The notes beneath the pieces were generated by a model, which was not told the DNA's origin, searched no databases, and saw nothing but the letters and a program-made list of their open reading frames with translations. This document shows, piece after piece, positions 10,931 through 19,772 of a stretch of 64,000 bases of DNA. Position 1 is the first letter of the stretch. The number at the start of each line of letters is the position of its first letter. The stretch comes from Muricoccus roseus (GTDB lineage Bacteria > Pseudomonadota > Alphaproteobacteria > Acetobacterales > Acetobacteraceae). The stretch is from NCBI RefSeq assembly GCF_900141905.1, contig NZ_FQZF01000013.1, positions 62,001 through 126,000 on the forward strand. The letters run 5' to 3'. A program made the position numbers and the translations under genes.

Positions 10931-10940
10931 TGACTCTGCT
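10740..10940 (-). pseudogene. broken alpA-like regulator
   Basis: Aligned with the intact copy at 15729-16013, this copy keeps the segment IYQIEQRGEF but then loses one base (GTGAAATTC here against GTGGAAAGTC there), so the rest is out of frame. It also lacks the N-terminal half: upstream of about 10940 the sequence no longer matches. AlpA-like HTH proteins normally control excision of such elements, so the copy beside the integrase is dead and the working one is 5 kb away. Confidence 0.8.
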
Positions 10941-11095
10941 ATGAAGGGCGGTGCCGATTGTCCAAGCGGCGCCCGCACTTGGGCTGTAACTTGTCGGCGA
11001 CGCGATGAGCGCGACTTTCACTATCGACGAAATCAAAATCGGGGAGGCGGTCAAGGCGCCGCTCCTGTACCGGAAGGAAGCGAAATGAGGATCGA

Positions 11096-11806
11096 ATGCC
11101 TCGGCATGAAAGGGCTCTGACGGTGGCCGCGCTCAAGTTCTCCTTGATCCCCATGTTTGCGATCATGATTGGTGCGTTTCTCGCGGCGTGGCGCACGCCC
11201 GGCGAGAAACAGGTCGCGGTCGTGCAGCATCTGGCGGCGGGCGTGGTGTTCGCTGCCGCTGCGACGGAGATCCTGCCCCAAGTGATGCACGGCGGTTCTC
11301 CGATGGCGACGGTGATCGGCGGGGCGCTGGGCGTTGCAGTGATGCTCGGCCTGAAGTCGGCGGAAAGCCGATGGCAGGGTCCGGTGGCGCTGCTTGCTGC
11401 GATCGGTCTCGATCTGGCGATTGACGGCCTGGTCCTCGGCCTTGCCTTCATCGCCGGCGAGAGGGCGGGAATATTGTTGGCCGTCGCGCTGACCTTGGAA
11501 GTGTTGTTCCTGGCCCTGACCCTTACCATCGATCTGGCGGGCCGGTATCCCAAGGCGAAGGCGATCGGCCTGACTTGCGCGTTGGCGCTGCTGGTGCCGA
11601 TGGGTGCGCTGATCGCGCAGCCGGTGGCATTGCTGCCGCCAGTATGGATCACCGGGTTCTTGAGCTTCGGCCTGATGGCGTTGCTCTACCTTGTCACCGA
11701 AGAACTGCTGGTCGAAGCGCACGAGAAGCCGGACTCGCCGCTTATCTCCGCGATGTTCTTCGTCGGCTTCCTGGCGATTCTCCTGCTTGAGGAAATCATG
11801 GCATGA
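11096..11806 (+). CDS. ZIP-family metal transporter
   Basis: A 236-residue integral membrane protein with about eight hydrophobic segments. The second half has the family-typical metal-site region (AIGLDLAIDGLVLGLAFIAGE) and ends LVTEELLVEAHE, then a last membrane helix. ZIP proteins move Zn(II) or other divalent ions into the cytoplasm. In element-borne resistance clusters, ZIP-like proteins next to a P-type ATPase may instead handle efflux or balance. AAGGAAG lies upstream of the ATG. The stop overlaps the next frame by ATGA, suggesting one operon with the ATPase. Confidence 0.8.
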   Translation: MPRHERALTVAALKFSLIPMFAIMIGAFLAAWRTPGEKQVAVVQHLAAGVVFAAAATEILPQVMHGGSPMATVIGGALGVAVMLGLKSAESRWQGPVALLAAIGLDLAIDGLVLGLAFIAGERAGILLAVALTLEVLFLALTLTIDLAGRYPKAKAIGLTCALALLVPMGALIAQPVALLPPVWITGFLSFGLMALLYLVTEELLVEAHEKPDSPLISAMFFVGFLAILLLEEIMA

Positions 11807-12024
11807 CGGCTCAGCCGGAGGCAAAGGTTGCCGCCGAGCGGCGTACGCTCGGGATCGCGGGCAGCAACAGCGTCTTGGTCGATGCGCGGGCTGAAACCAA
11901 GATCGGAGCATGTTTCGACCTGGTGGAACCACCAGACTCGAAAACTATGCGGAAAGACAAGTACATAGAGCGTCCGTTCTGGTGCAATCAGAACGCGACG
12001 CCCTCTAGGGCGGAGACAGCGTGA
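11803..12024 (+). CDS. possible small protein between the ZIP and ATPase genes
   Basis: A 73-codon frame that starts in an ATGA overlap with the ZIP stop and ends in a TGATG overlap with the ATPase start, which favours translation in an operon. The sequence has no recognisable domain, and the DNA holds two tight inverted repeats (11920-11935, CTGGTGG-AA-CCACCAG; 11999-12012, CGCCCT-CT-AGGGCG). The stretch may therefore be a control region rather than a gene. Confidence 0.35.
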   Translation: MTAQPEAKVAAERRTLGIAGSNSVLVDARAETKIGACFDLVEPPDSKTMRKDKYIERPFWCNQNATPSRAETA

Positions 12025-14564
12025 TGACCGACAAGTTCGAACTGGATATTCCCGTCTTGCTGCCCGAGGTTCCCGACGCGGCCGACGCCTGTGTCGGCCG
12101 CCTCGTTTCGACATTGAGCGCCAAGCCCGGCGTTGAGCGCGCGCACGTTCTGGCCGCCGATGGCGATACGCCGGCAAAGCTGTGCATCCATTTCGACGGC
12201 GAAGCGCTGCCGCTGTCACGCGTGCGCGACATGGTGCGGGCGGCAGGCGCCGAGATTAGCGGGCGATACGGTCATGCGACATGGCAGGTCGAAGGAATCG
12301 GCCACGAACGCCGCGCCCGCACCGTCGGCGAGACCCTGTGCCAGATGCCCGGCGTGCTGCAGGCCGATGCCAGCGCCTCGGGCAGCGTTCGCGTGGAATA
12401 TGACAAGGAACTAGTCGACGAGGCAGCGATCGTCGCGGCGCTGGGCAAGCTCAAGGTCAAACCGGGCAAGCGGACGGGCTCCAATCAGGCCGGTGGTCAT
12501 GCTGGACACGATCACGGCGCCGGCGACCATGCCGGCCACGATCACGGGCCTGGCGGCCATGCCGAAGGCGCGGAAAAGCACGGACCGGGCGATGGCCACG
12601 ATCACGCCCATGCCAATTTCCTTGGCCCCAATACGGAGCTGATCTTCGCGCTCGCCTGCGGCGCGCTGCTGGCGATCGGCTTCGCGATCGAAAAGCTGGT
12701 TGCGGGTGCCCCCGACTGGCTGCCGACCGCCTTCTATGTGGGTGCCTATGTGTTCGGAGGCTTCTTCACGCTGCGCGAGGCGATCGACAATCTGAAGCTC
12801 AAGAAATTCGAGATCGACACGCTGATGCTCGTCGCGGCCGCCGGTGCCGCGGCGCTCGGCGCCTTTGCGGAAGGCGCGCTACTGCTGTTTCTGTTCAGCC
12901 TCGGCCATGCGCTCGAGCATTATGCGATGGGTCGCGCCAAGCGCGCGATCGAGGCGCTGGCCGAACTCGCGCCCGACAAGGCGACGGTGCGCCGTGAAGG
13001 GCAGACCTCGGAAATCCCCGTCGAAGAGCTGGTGGTCGGCGACGTCGTGATCGTGCGACCGAACGAGCGCCTGCCCGCTGACGGCTTCCTCATCAAGGGG
13101 TCGAGCGCGATCAACCAGGCCCCAGTCACCGGCGAGAGCATCCCGGTCGACAAGGAACCCGTCGCAGATGTCGAGACGGCGCGCGCCAAGCCCGATGCCG
13201 TTGACGCTGCGTCACGGATTTTTGCTGGGACGATCAACGGCGGCGGCGCGATTGAAATCGAAGTGACACGGCGCTCCAACGAAAGCGCGCTCGCCAAGGT
13301 CGTGAAGATGGTGAGCGAAGCGGAGACGCAGAAATCCCCGACCCAGCGGTTCACCGATCGGTTCGAACGCATCTTCGTGCCGGTGGTGCTGGCGCTGTCG
13401 TTTATCCTGCTGTTTGCCTGGGTCGTCGTCGACGAGCCGTTCCGCGACAGCTTCTACCGGGCGATGGCGGTGCTGGTTGCCGCCAGCCCTTGTGCACTGG
13501 CCATCGCCACCCCCAGCGCGGTTCTATCAGGTGTCGCGCGGGCCGCACGCGGCGGGGTACTGGTCAAAGGCGGCGCGCCGCTCGAGAATCTCGGCTCTCT
13601 GAAGGCGATCGCGTTCGACAAGACCGGTACGCTGACGGAAGGGCGTCCACGCATCACCGATGTCGTCCCGGTCGATGGCGCGACCGAAGAGGATCTGTTG
13701 GCGCTCGCCGTCGCGGTCGAGGGCTTGAGCGATCACCCGCTGGCACAGGCGATCGTGAAGGACGGCCGCGAGCGCCTGGGTGGGCGGGAGCTGCCGGAAG
13801 CGACCGATCTCAAGAGCCTGACGGGACGCGGCGTCACCGCAACTGTCGATGGCGAGACGGTATGGATCGGCAAGGCCGAGATGTTCGGCGTGGAGGGCAT
13901 CCCCACACTGAACGCGGCCGCGACCGACGCCATCGCCACCCTGCGTGAAAACGGGCGGACGACGATGGTGGTCCGCAAGGGCGATAAGGACATCGGCGCG
14001 ATTGGGCTGATGGACACCCCGCGTGAGGCGGCCAAGGTCGCGCTCAAGCGGCTGCGCGAAATGGGCATCACCCGGATGATCATGATCTCAGGTGATCACC
14101 AGAAGGTGGCCGACGCCATCGCCAGGGATGTTGGGCTCGACGAGGCATGGGGCAACCTGATGCCGGAGGACAAGGTTGCTGCGATCAAGAAGCTCGCTGG
14201 CGAAGACAAGGTTGCGATGGTCGGTGATGGCGTCAACGATGCGCCGGCGATGGCAAGCGCGACCGTCGGCATCGCGATGGGTGCTGCAGGCTCGGACGTG
14301 GCGCTGGAAACGGCCGACGTCGCGCTTATGGCTGACGATCTCGCGCATCTGCCGTTCGCGGTGGGGCTGAGCCGCCACACCCGTGGCATCATCCGGCAGA
14401 ATGTGTTCGTCAGCCTCGGCGTCGTCGCGTTCCTCGTGCCCGCGACGATCCTGGGCCTGGGCATCGGCCCGGCGGTCGCGATGCACGAAGGCTCGACGCT
14501 GCTGGTCGTGTTCAACGCGCTGCGGCTTCTCGCCTACCGCGATCCGGCAAAGCAGGCGGCATGA
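12024..14564 (+). CDS. heavy-metal-translocating P-type ATPase (P1B, SPC type)
   Basis: An 846-residue metal pump. The membrane motif is SPC ([19 protein letters not shown]) instead of the CPC of CadA/ZntA/CopA, which points to the P1B-4 class linked to Zn, Co or Cd. The phosphorylation site DKTGTLTEG, the HP motif ([12 protein letters not shown]) and the hinge GDGVNDAP are intact. The N-terminus has two HMA-like folds without CxxC metal ligands, then a linker with 11 histidines (about residues 155-195), likely a metal-binding or sensing tail. A GTG three bases upstream is an alternative start. The 3' end overlaps the flavoprotein gene by ATGA. Confidence 0.93.
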   Translation: MTDKFELDIPVLLPEVPDAADACVGRLVSTLSAKPGVERAHVLAADGDTPAKLCIHFDGEALPLSRVRDMVRAAGAEISGRYGHATWQVEGIGHERRARTVGETLCQMPGVLQADASASGSVRVEYDKELVDEAAIVAALGKLKVKPGKRTGSNQAGGHAGHDHGAGDHAGHDHGPGGHAEGAEKHGPGDGHDHAHANFLGPNTELIFALACGALLAIGFAIEKLVAGAPDWLPTAFYVGAYVFGGFFTLREAIDNLKLKKFEIDTLMLVAAAGAAALGAFAEGALLLFLFSLGHALEHYAMGRAKRAIEALAELAPDKATVRREGQTSEIPVEELVVGDVVIVRPNERLPADGFLIKGSSAINQAPVTGESIPVDKEPVADVETARAKPDAVDAASRIFAGTINGGGAIEIEVTRRSNESALAKVVKMVSEAETQKSPTQRFTDRFERIFVPVVLALSFILLFAWVVVDEPFRDSFYRAMAVLVAASPCALAIATPSAVLSGVARAARGGVLVKGGAPLENLGSLKAIAFDKTGTLTEGRPRITDVVPVDGATEEDLLALAVAVEGLSDHPLAQAIVKDGRERLGGRELPEATDLKSLTGRGVTATVDGETVWIGKAEMFGVEGIPTLNAAATDAIATLRENGRTTMVVRKGDKDIGAIGLMDTPREAAKVALKRLREMGITRMIMISGDHQKVADAIARDVGLDEAWGNLMPEDKVAAIKKLAGEDKVAMVGDGVNDAPAMASATVGIAMGAAGSDVALETADVALMADDLAHLPFAVGLSRHTRGIIRQNVFVSLGVVAFLVPATILGLGIGPAVAMHEGSTLLVVFNALRLLAYRDPAKQAA

Positions 14565-15484
14565 CGGCGGATCGTTACGATGCATTGATCGTCGGCGGCG
14601 GACCGGCGGGTCTCACGGCGGCGATCTACTTGGCGCGTTATCACCGTCGGGTCGTTGTGGTCGATGAAGGGCACAGCCGGGCGATGTGGATACCGCTCTC
14701 CCACAACCACGCCGGCTTTCCAGACGGCATCGCCGGCGACGAGCTGCTGCGGCGAATGCGCGAACACGCGGAACGCTACGGTGCCACGATCCTGACGGAC
14801 CGGATCGAGACGATCGTTGGAAGGGCCGATGCCTTCGAAGCCCAAGGGTCCACAGTGACGATCGCCGCGCGCGCCGTTCTGATCGCAACCGGGGTCGAGA
14901 ATCGCCGCCCTGCGCTTGGTGCCGATACGCACCGCGACGCCTTGCAGCGGGGGATGCTGCGCTATTGTCCGGTCTGCGACGCCTACGAGGCGACCGGGCT
15001 GGCGATTGGGGTGATCGGCGCGAACACGCACGGCGTTGCCGAGGCGCTGTTCCTACGCACATTCTCGGATCGGATCACGCTTGTTGCGCAGGAGACGATC
15101 GACCTTGGTGCCGGCGATCGCGCGGCGCTCGCGGCGGCCGGGATCGCAATCGCACCGAAGCCGCTGGCCCGGATGGACTTTTCGGGCGATCGAGTTGCGA
15201 TCCACCTGATCGACGGCAGCGAGTTGCACTTCGACACGGTTTATCCGGCACTCGGGTCGGACAGCAACAACGCGCTCGCGCGTCAGCTCGGCGTCGAGTT
15301 GAGCGAGGATCGCTGCATCGTCGTCGATACCAAGCAGCGGGCGAGCGTCGCCGGCGTCTATGCGGCGGGCGATATCGTCATGTCGCTCGATCAGATCAGC
15401 GTCGCGATGGGCCACGCGGCGATCGCCGGGACCGCCCTCCATAATGATCTCCGCAACCGCGACGGGAAGGGCACCGCGTCGTGA
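14561..15484 (+). CDS. thioredoxin-reductase-like FAD-dependent oxidoreductase
   Basis: The 307-residue flavoprotein has the FAD dinucleotide fold at the N-terminus ([19 protein letters not shown]), the ATG motif ([11 protein letters not shown]) and the C-terminal FAD motif (VYAAGDIV). A CPVC pair at 136-139 sits where thioredoxin reductase has its redox CxxC. The second Rossmann motif is unusual ([13 protein letters not shown] instead of GxGxxA), so NADPH use is uncertain. Translationally coupled to the metal ATPase, it may supply thiols for metal or oxidative stress, but its partner is unknown. The stop overlaps the next start (15481-15484). Confidence 0.85.
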   Translation: MTADRYDALIVGGGPAGLTAAIYLARYHRRVVVVDEGHSRAMWIPLSHNHAGFPDGIAGDELLRRMREHAERYGATILTDRIETIVGRADAFEAQGSTVTIAARAVLIATGVENRRPALGADTHRDALQRGMLRYCPVCDAYEATGLAIGVIGANTHGVAEALFLRTFSDRITLVAQETIDLGAGDRAALAAAGIAIAPKPLARMDFSGDRVAIHLIDGSELHFDTVYPALGSDSNNALARQLGVELSEDRCIVVDTKQRASVAGVYAAGDIVMSLDQISVAMGHAAIAGTALHNDLRNRDGKGTAS

Positions 15485-15672
15485 AATGGTTGATTGTATT
15501 CGACCTCGACGGGACGCTTGCGGATAGCAAGCGGCCCTTATCGCCCGAGATGGCGGCGACGCTCGCACCACTGTTGGCCTTGATCGATGTCGTGGTGATC
15601 TCGGGCGGGGAGTGGCCGCAGTTCGCCCGCCAAGTCGTTTCGGAGGCGTCATATGATGCACAAATGCGCTGA
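15481..15672 (+). pseudogene. truncated HAD-family (phosphomannomutase-like) phosphatase
   Basis: The start [20 protein letters not shown] carries the DxDGT nucleophile motif of HAD phosphatases, followed by VVISGGEWPQF, as in HAD-IIB sugar phosphatases. The frame ends after 63 codons, while family members have 200-250 residues. From about 15650 the DNA is integrase 3'-end sequence read in another frame, so the gene was cut by the recombination that made the direct repeat. It is very probably inactive. Confidence 0.8.
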
Positions 15673-15763
15673 TATCGTAGACGCCTGGGTGGAAGGCCGG
15701 AAGCATATTCCGACGCTGCTTCCGTCCGCTATGCCTGTTGTTGCGCTCGATCCCGCCCTTTGA
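15653..15763 (+). pseudogene. orphan 3' end of a second integrase
   Basis: In frame this stretch encodes the last 36 residues of an integrase (VDAWVEGRKHIPTLLPSAMP, then VVALDPAL and stop), closely matching but not identical to the end of the intact integrase (VDAWVEGRKYVPTLLP). The rest of that gene is absent; the HAD gene is joined to it instead. Confidence 0.85.
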
Positions 15764-15931
15764 CAGGCCGGCACTTGCGCTTTGTGACGTCTGGATGCTG
15801 TGCGCGATGGATCGGCTTGGCACGCCGCGCCAGCAACCAGGCCTGAACCTCGGCGAGATCCCAGACAATGCAGCGCGGTGACAGCGCGAAGCGGCGTGGA
15901 AAGTCGCCGCGCTGCTCCATCTCGTAAATCG
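15653..15931. repeat. direct repeat copy B: integrase 3' end plus alpA
   Basis: The partner of 10656-10930 in the same orientation. Homology runs from the ATGATGCA of the integrase tail through the middle of alpA and fades about 30 bp after the frameshift site of copy A. The two copies bound the metal cargo block. Confidence 0.85.
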
Positions 15932-16013
15932 TGCTGTCTGCGAGCGGCACCATCTCGCGCAGATGGTGCCGCCTGATGGTCTTCCGGATCTCCAGAGGCT
16001 CACTCTGACCCAT
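15729..16013 (-). CDS. AlpA-family HTH regulator (excisionase-like)
   Basis: A 94-residue protein from the ATG at 16013 (MGQSEPLEIRKTIRRHHLRE). The core LREMVPLADSTIYEMEQRGD, then FPRR and CIVWDLAEVQAWLLAR, is the AlpA/MerR-like winged helix found in regulators of P4-type integrases. It probably activates the integrase or directs excision. Its 3' end overlaps the orphan integrase tail, tail to tail, which must be the original int-alpA arrangement. This is the intact copy; the one beside the complete integrase is broken. Confidence 0.8.
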   Translation of the reverse strand: MGQSEPLEIRKTIRRHHLREMVPLADSTIYEMEQRGDFPRRFALSPRCIVWDLAEVQAWLLARRAKPIHRAQHPDVTKRKCRPVKGRDRAQQQA

Positions 16014-16425
16014 GCTCAATCTCCTTCGCGGCTGTTGCTGGCGATTGAGAACGATAGGTGCCGATACCGGAAGTCCCGTCTGAGTGGCGTGCGGCAATTG
16101 CGGACTCTAGCGTAGAAATCGGCGGGTCCTAATCAGTGCTGACAGGGCAGCCGGATATCCGTCAGTCCACAGAATCTGCACGACTCGGCGCACGCGTTGC
16201 GCGCCGTAATTGCGCCGTTCAGATCACGCACCATTTACTGCTTACTCCGGCGAGATGCGATCCGGAAGTCCGCAAGCGACGTAGCAATAGTCGAGCGTGC
16301 GGCGCTTAAGGATTTCGTGGGCGGCGGTAGCGAGGAGACGGAGAAGACCCATATTCTGATCGGAACGGTTCTCGGGGGCTGAATGGGCTACGTTTGCAAA
16401 GACCTTTGCATCATGGGGAACCATC
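16014..16425. other. intergenic region between alpA and the LysR gene
   Basis: About 410 bp that must hold the divergent promoters of alpA (minus) and the LysR gene (plus). A 60-codon minus frame at 16242-16424 (LLRLLATAAHEILKRRTLDY in its middle) reads plausibly as protein and could be a small gene or remnant, but I recognise no family and do not call it. Confidence 0.4.
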
Positions 16426-17424
16426 GTGCCGAGATCGAAGATCGAGCTACGCCACGTGCGTTACATCATCGCCGCCGCGGAATGCGGCAGCTTCCGACGC
16501 GCGGCACAGGATCTCGGCGTCGAGCAGTCGGCTATCAGCCGCCGCATCCGTGATGTCGAGGATGAGATCGGCGCTCAGCTGTTCCGCCGTCATCCTGCCG
16601 GCGTCGACCTGACGGACATCGGCAAACAATTCCTGCATCAGGCCGCCCCTGGGGCTCGCCAGATCGGATCGGCGCTCGACGGCGCAAGAACAGTGGCGAA
16701 CAGAGGACGGCATCTTCGGATCGGCGTGTTCGGTCCTCTGACCATGGGCTTTCTGTCCGAGCTTTTCGGGGCCTTTCGGGGTGACCGCCCGGGGGTCAAG
16801 CTGCGGTTCAGCGAGGGCAGCTGTCCCGAACTTATCGCGGCCGTGCGGCGGGGGCAGCTTGATGTTGGTATCGTCGCCGAAGTATTGCCCGCGAAGGGCT
16901 TTGACGTGACGCAATTGTGGGCCGAGCCTGTGTACGTGGCAATGCCGGACGGTGACCCACTTGCCGATCAGAAGGCGCTGCGGTGGGAGGACTTGCGTGA
17001 TCGGCACTTTGTGGTGACCGATTTACCGACCGGCGTTTTCGCGAAGGATTACCTGATGCGAAACCTCCAGACTTCGCCCGGAGACCTCCGGATCGAGCAA
17101 TTGTCCGTCACTCGGGAATCTCTGATGCAGATCGTCGCGCATGGGGACGGCGTCACCATCGCAGGTAGCGCGCATGTCCGTTACGGAGTGCCAGGCATCA
17201 CTTTTCGCCTGATCGAGGATGCAGTTCTCCGCTATGGTGCTGTCCACCCGCGAGGGGCGCTGCATCGGAACCTCGAGCGCCTGCTGGCGCTGGCAAAGTC
17301 TTTCTCGGAGCGTGATGACGCTTGGTTCGCCCGGCAACGGCTCATGCGTCCTGAGCATCGGCGCGTGCCGCACGTTGACTGCCATGGCGGCGCGCGCGGG
17401 CGAACCCCCGATCGGTTGCAATGA
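16426..17424 (+). CDS. LysR-family transcriptional regulator
   Basis: A 332-residue regulator starting at GTG, with GGGGA 6 bp upstream. The N-terminal winged helix (HVRYIIAAAECGSFRRAAQD, then LGVEQSAISRRIRDVE) is classic LysR, and an effector-binding domain follows from about residue 95. A LysR-type gene (traR) beside the trb operon is a standing part of Tn4371-like elements, so it is a good candidate for controlling transfer. Its last 83 bases overlap the convergent DUF2274 gene, which ends the trb operon. Confidence 0.9.
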   Translation: MPRSKIELRHVRYIIAAAECGSFRRAAQDLGVEQSAISRRIRDVEDEIGAQLFRRHPAGVDLTDIGKQFLHQAAPGARQIGSALDGARTVANRGRHLRIGVFGPLTMGFLSELFGAFRGDRPGVKLRFSEGSCPELIAAVRRGQLDVGIVAEVLPAKGFDVTQLWAEPVYVAMPDGDPLADQKALRWEDLRDRHFVVTDLPTGVFAKDYLMRNLQTSPGDLRIEQLSVTRESLMQIVAHGDGVTIAGSAHVRYGVPGITFRLIEDAVLRYGAVHPRGALHRNLERLLALAKSFSERDDAWFARQRLMRPEHRRVPHVDCHGGARGRTPDRLQ

Positions 17425-17599
17425 AGCGCTCGAGCATGGGCACGATCAGCTTCGTCGGATCGCCGATGGTCTGGCCCTGTTCGCGGCCGAGTGCTGCGGC
17501 GTAGGCGACGAGGTCCCGATGCAGCGGCGCAGGGAGTTCAATCGTCACCTTCACCGGCTTATCGTCGATGATCGGGCCGAGCTTCAGCTTGGTCATCAC
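17342..17599 (-). CDS. DUF2274 family protein, last gene of the trb operon
   Basis: An 85-residue basic protein beginning MTKLKLGPIIDDKPVKVTIE with the pattern ELPAPLHRDLVAYAAALGRE that marks DUF2274. It resembles small ribbon-helix-helix-type DNA-binding proteins. It overlaps the trbI stop by ATGA and is conserved at this place in P-type transfer operons; its role is unknown. Confidence 0.85.
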   Translation of the reverse strand: MMTKLKLGPIIDDKPVKVTIELPAPLHRDLVAYAAALGREQGQTIGDPTKLIVPMLERFIATDRGFARARRHGSQRAARADAQDA

Positions 17600-18795
17600 A
17601 ACCCTCCATAAGGTTCGAGCACTAGGTCGCGGGTGACGATGACACGCACGGGGAACCCCGGTCTGATCGTGAGGGTCGGCGCGACATTGAGTTGCCGACG
17701 GATGATCTGCTGGCCTGCGTCGTTGATGGTGTCCTGCCCGCCGTTGCGGATCGCGCGGAGCAGCCGATCCTGATCGTCAACGGCGAGTTCCGCGCCGACC
17801 GACAGCAGTGTCGACAGGCCGGCAGCCTTGGCGAGATCCCACCAGTGATAGTCGACGCCATCCTGAAGACCCGCATAGCCTTGCGCGTCGGCTCCGGGTT
17901 GACGTTCCAGGACGATCGAACGGCCATTCGGGAGGATGAGCCGCTTCCAGACGAGCAGCACCCGGCGCTGACCGAAGCCGACATCGTTGCTGTACTCGCC
18001 GATCAGCCGCGTGCCCTGCGGCACGAGCAGGATGCGCCCGGTCGGGCTGTCGTAGACATGCTCCGTGACCTGCGCGGTGATCTGGCCGGGCAGGTCGGAT
18101 CGGATGCCGGTGATGAGGGCCGCGGCGATGACAGCGCCGGTCTGAAGCACATAGGGCGATGCCGGACCCATCACGCGATCTGGCGAGACCGTGCGGCGAT
18201 CCACGCCCGCATTCAGGAACGCGAGTTGGCGATCCTGCGCCGTCGGTGCGCCTGGCTGGCCCGGAAGACCCAACCCAGAGAGGCTCGGGCTGCCTGCTCC
18301 GCCAGCTGTTGCAATCGGAGCTGCGACGCGCGCCTCCGTCTGGAAGAAGACGCGGCTCGTTCGGGCAGCTTCTTCTTCCGCGCGCCTGCGCTGCTCGACC
18401 GGATCGACGGTGGGCGCTGCCGCCATCGGCGGCGTGACGGGCTGGCCACGATTTTGCGCATCGAGGATGGGGCGCCCCAGATCCCCGGGCAGCGGAGGCC
18501 CAAGCACCGGACCGGTATAGTCGCGTGGCAGGCCGGCGAGCCCGTCCGCGGTTCGCCGGTTCTGCGTTGAGTAACGCTCCTCACTGCCAGGGCCGATACT
18601 GCGCGTCTGAAGCGCATAGATGAGCGCGCCACCGACCCCGAGGGCGGCGACGAGACTGATACCGCCCAGCACCTTTCGCGACAGTCGGGTGACCCGGGGC
18701 GGTTCGGCGCGCAGCCGCATGGGCGCAGCGGCATCGTCGGGCGGTGTGCCGACCAGCGGTGCGTCGGCTTCGTTGGGCGTGTCGCGCTCGCTCAT
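17596..18795 (-). CDS. trbI: conjugal transfer protein TrbI (VirB10-like)
   Basis: The 399-residue protein from the ATG at 18795 has one inner-membrane helix (VLGGISLVAALGVGGALIYA) after a short cytoplasmic tail, a proline-rich periplasmic stretch, and the conserved VirB10 barrel domain (VIAAALITGIRSDLPGQITA; VPQGTRLIGEYSNDVGFGQR). VirB10 spans both membranes and links energy to the outer-membrane pore. The start overlaps the trbG stop (ATGA). The frame is open further upstream to 19818, but that part is antisense-like noise overlapping trbG. Confidence 0.95.
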   Translation of the reverse strand: MSERDTPNEADAPLVGTPPDDAAAPMRLRAEPPRVTRLSRKVLGGISLVAALGVGGALIYALQTRSIGPGSEERYSTQNRRTADGLAGLPRDYTGPVLGPPLPGDLGRPILDAQNRGQPVTPPMAAAPTVDPVEQRRRAEEEAARTSRVFFQTEARVAAPIATAGGAGSPSLSGLGLPGQPGAPTAQDRQLAFLNAGVDRRTVSPDRVMGPASPYVLQTGAVIAAALITGIRSDLPGQITAQVTEHVYDSPTGRILLVPQGTRLIGEYSNDVGFGQRRVLLVWKRLILPNGRSIVLERQPGADAQGYAGLQDGVDYHWWDLAKAAGLSTLLSVGAELAVDDQDRLLRAIRNGGQDTINDAGQQIIRRQLNVAPTLTIRPGFPVRVIVTRDLVLEPYGGL

Positions 18796-19772
18796 GACGC
18801 GGGCCTCCCATCGGTGCGAACGATCCGGACCGTCTGCTGGCGCTCGCCACTGCCGAGACGGAGCTCGGCGGCGCCGAACAGGCGGTCGACGATCAGGATG
18901 TTCTGGTGGATCCGGCTGTTGGCGATCTGCGGTTCGCCATCTGCGCCGATGACGAAGAGCGGCGGCATCTCGCCCTGAACGATCCCACGCGGGAACTCGA
19001 CATAGACGCGGCGCCCGTCGTCGTAGACCGAAATTGGCCGCCACGGCGGCGTGTCGCCCGTGAGGCCGTAGCGATAGTTCCGTGCCGCAACGGCCGGGAT
19101 CACTGGCGTTGCGGGCACTGCCTGTCTCTGCGAGGCGGGCGGCTGGGGATAGGCCCAGGCGACGGCCGGCATATAGGGGCGTTCGCCCGAGCGCAGCTCG
19201 ATCATGTAGATGCGACGGTCGGTGGTGATGACCAGATTGGTCGTGATGTCTGGCTGTGTCGGCTTCACGAGGACATGGACGCGCCGGGTGATGCCCGAGC
19301 CGCTCTCGGTGTCGCCGATGATCCAGCGCGCCGTGTCGCCCGCAGCGATCGGGCCGGCGCCGGTCAGGCTCTCGCCTGGTTCCAGCGCGATGTTGGTGAT
19401 CTGCCCGGGAGCGGCATAGACCTGATAGAGCGCGCCCTCGCTCCAGGGATAGATCTGGATCGAGTTGTAATACCCCTCGCGGCGTGGTTCGACGCGCGCG
19501 GCGGCGTTGGCATTCTCCACGCGGCCCGCCGGCGTCCCTGCGGCAGCGCCACCGCGCGCGGGTGTCCAGGCGGGCGGTGTGTGAAGCGGCCTTGGTGGCG
19601 CCTCCGTGACGGCAGCCGGCACAGGGGGAAGCGGCGGCACATCGGCGTCGTAGCTGACCTGTGGCGGCCGGTTGGTCGCGCAGCCGGCCAGCGCCAATCC
19701 GGAGATCAGCAAAAGCGCAGAGCCGGATAGGCGGAAGCTGCGGCTCGCGGATCGGCGGAGATGATCTCTCAT
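18792..19772 (-). CDS. trbG: conjugal transfer protein TrbG (VirB9-like)
   Basis: A 326-residue secreted protein with a lipobox-like signal (LISGLALAGCATNRPPQ). The VirB9/CagX fold is visible in the conserved segments LVITTDRRIYMIELRSG and WRPISVYDDGRRVYVEFP. With TrbI and the pilus proteins it forms the outer-membrane core complex of the P-type type IV secretion system. It shares ATGA overlaps with trbF and trbI. Confidence 0.94.
   Translation of the reverse strand: MRDHLRRSASRSFRLSGSALLLISGLALAGCATNRPPQVSYDADVPPLPPVPAAVTEAPPRPLHTPPAWTPARGGAAAGTPAGRVENANAAARVEPRREGYYNSIQIYPWSEGALYQVYAAPGQITNIALEPGESLTGAGPIAAGDTARWIIGDTESGSGITRRVHVLVKPTQPDITTNLVITTDRRIYMIELRSGERPYMPAVAWAYPQPPASQRQAVPATPVIPAVAARNYRYGLTGDTPPWRPISVYDDGRRVYVEFPRGIVQGEMPPLFVIGADGEPQIANSRIHQNILIVDRLFGAAELRLGSGERQQTVRIVRTDGRPAS

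Noticed and set aside
11005-11088. 28-codon frame before the ZIP gene, faintly like a MerR start
   Set aside because: It is too short and has no helix-turn-helix, so resemblance to a truncated metalloregulator cannot be supported.
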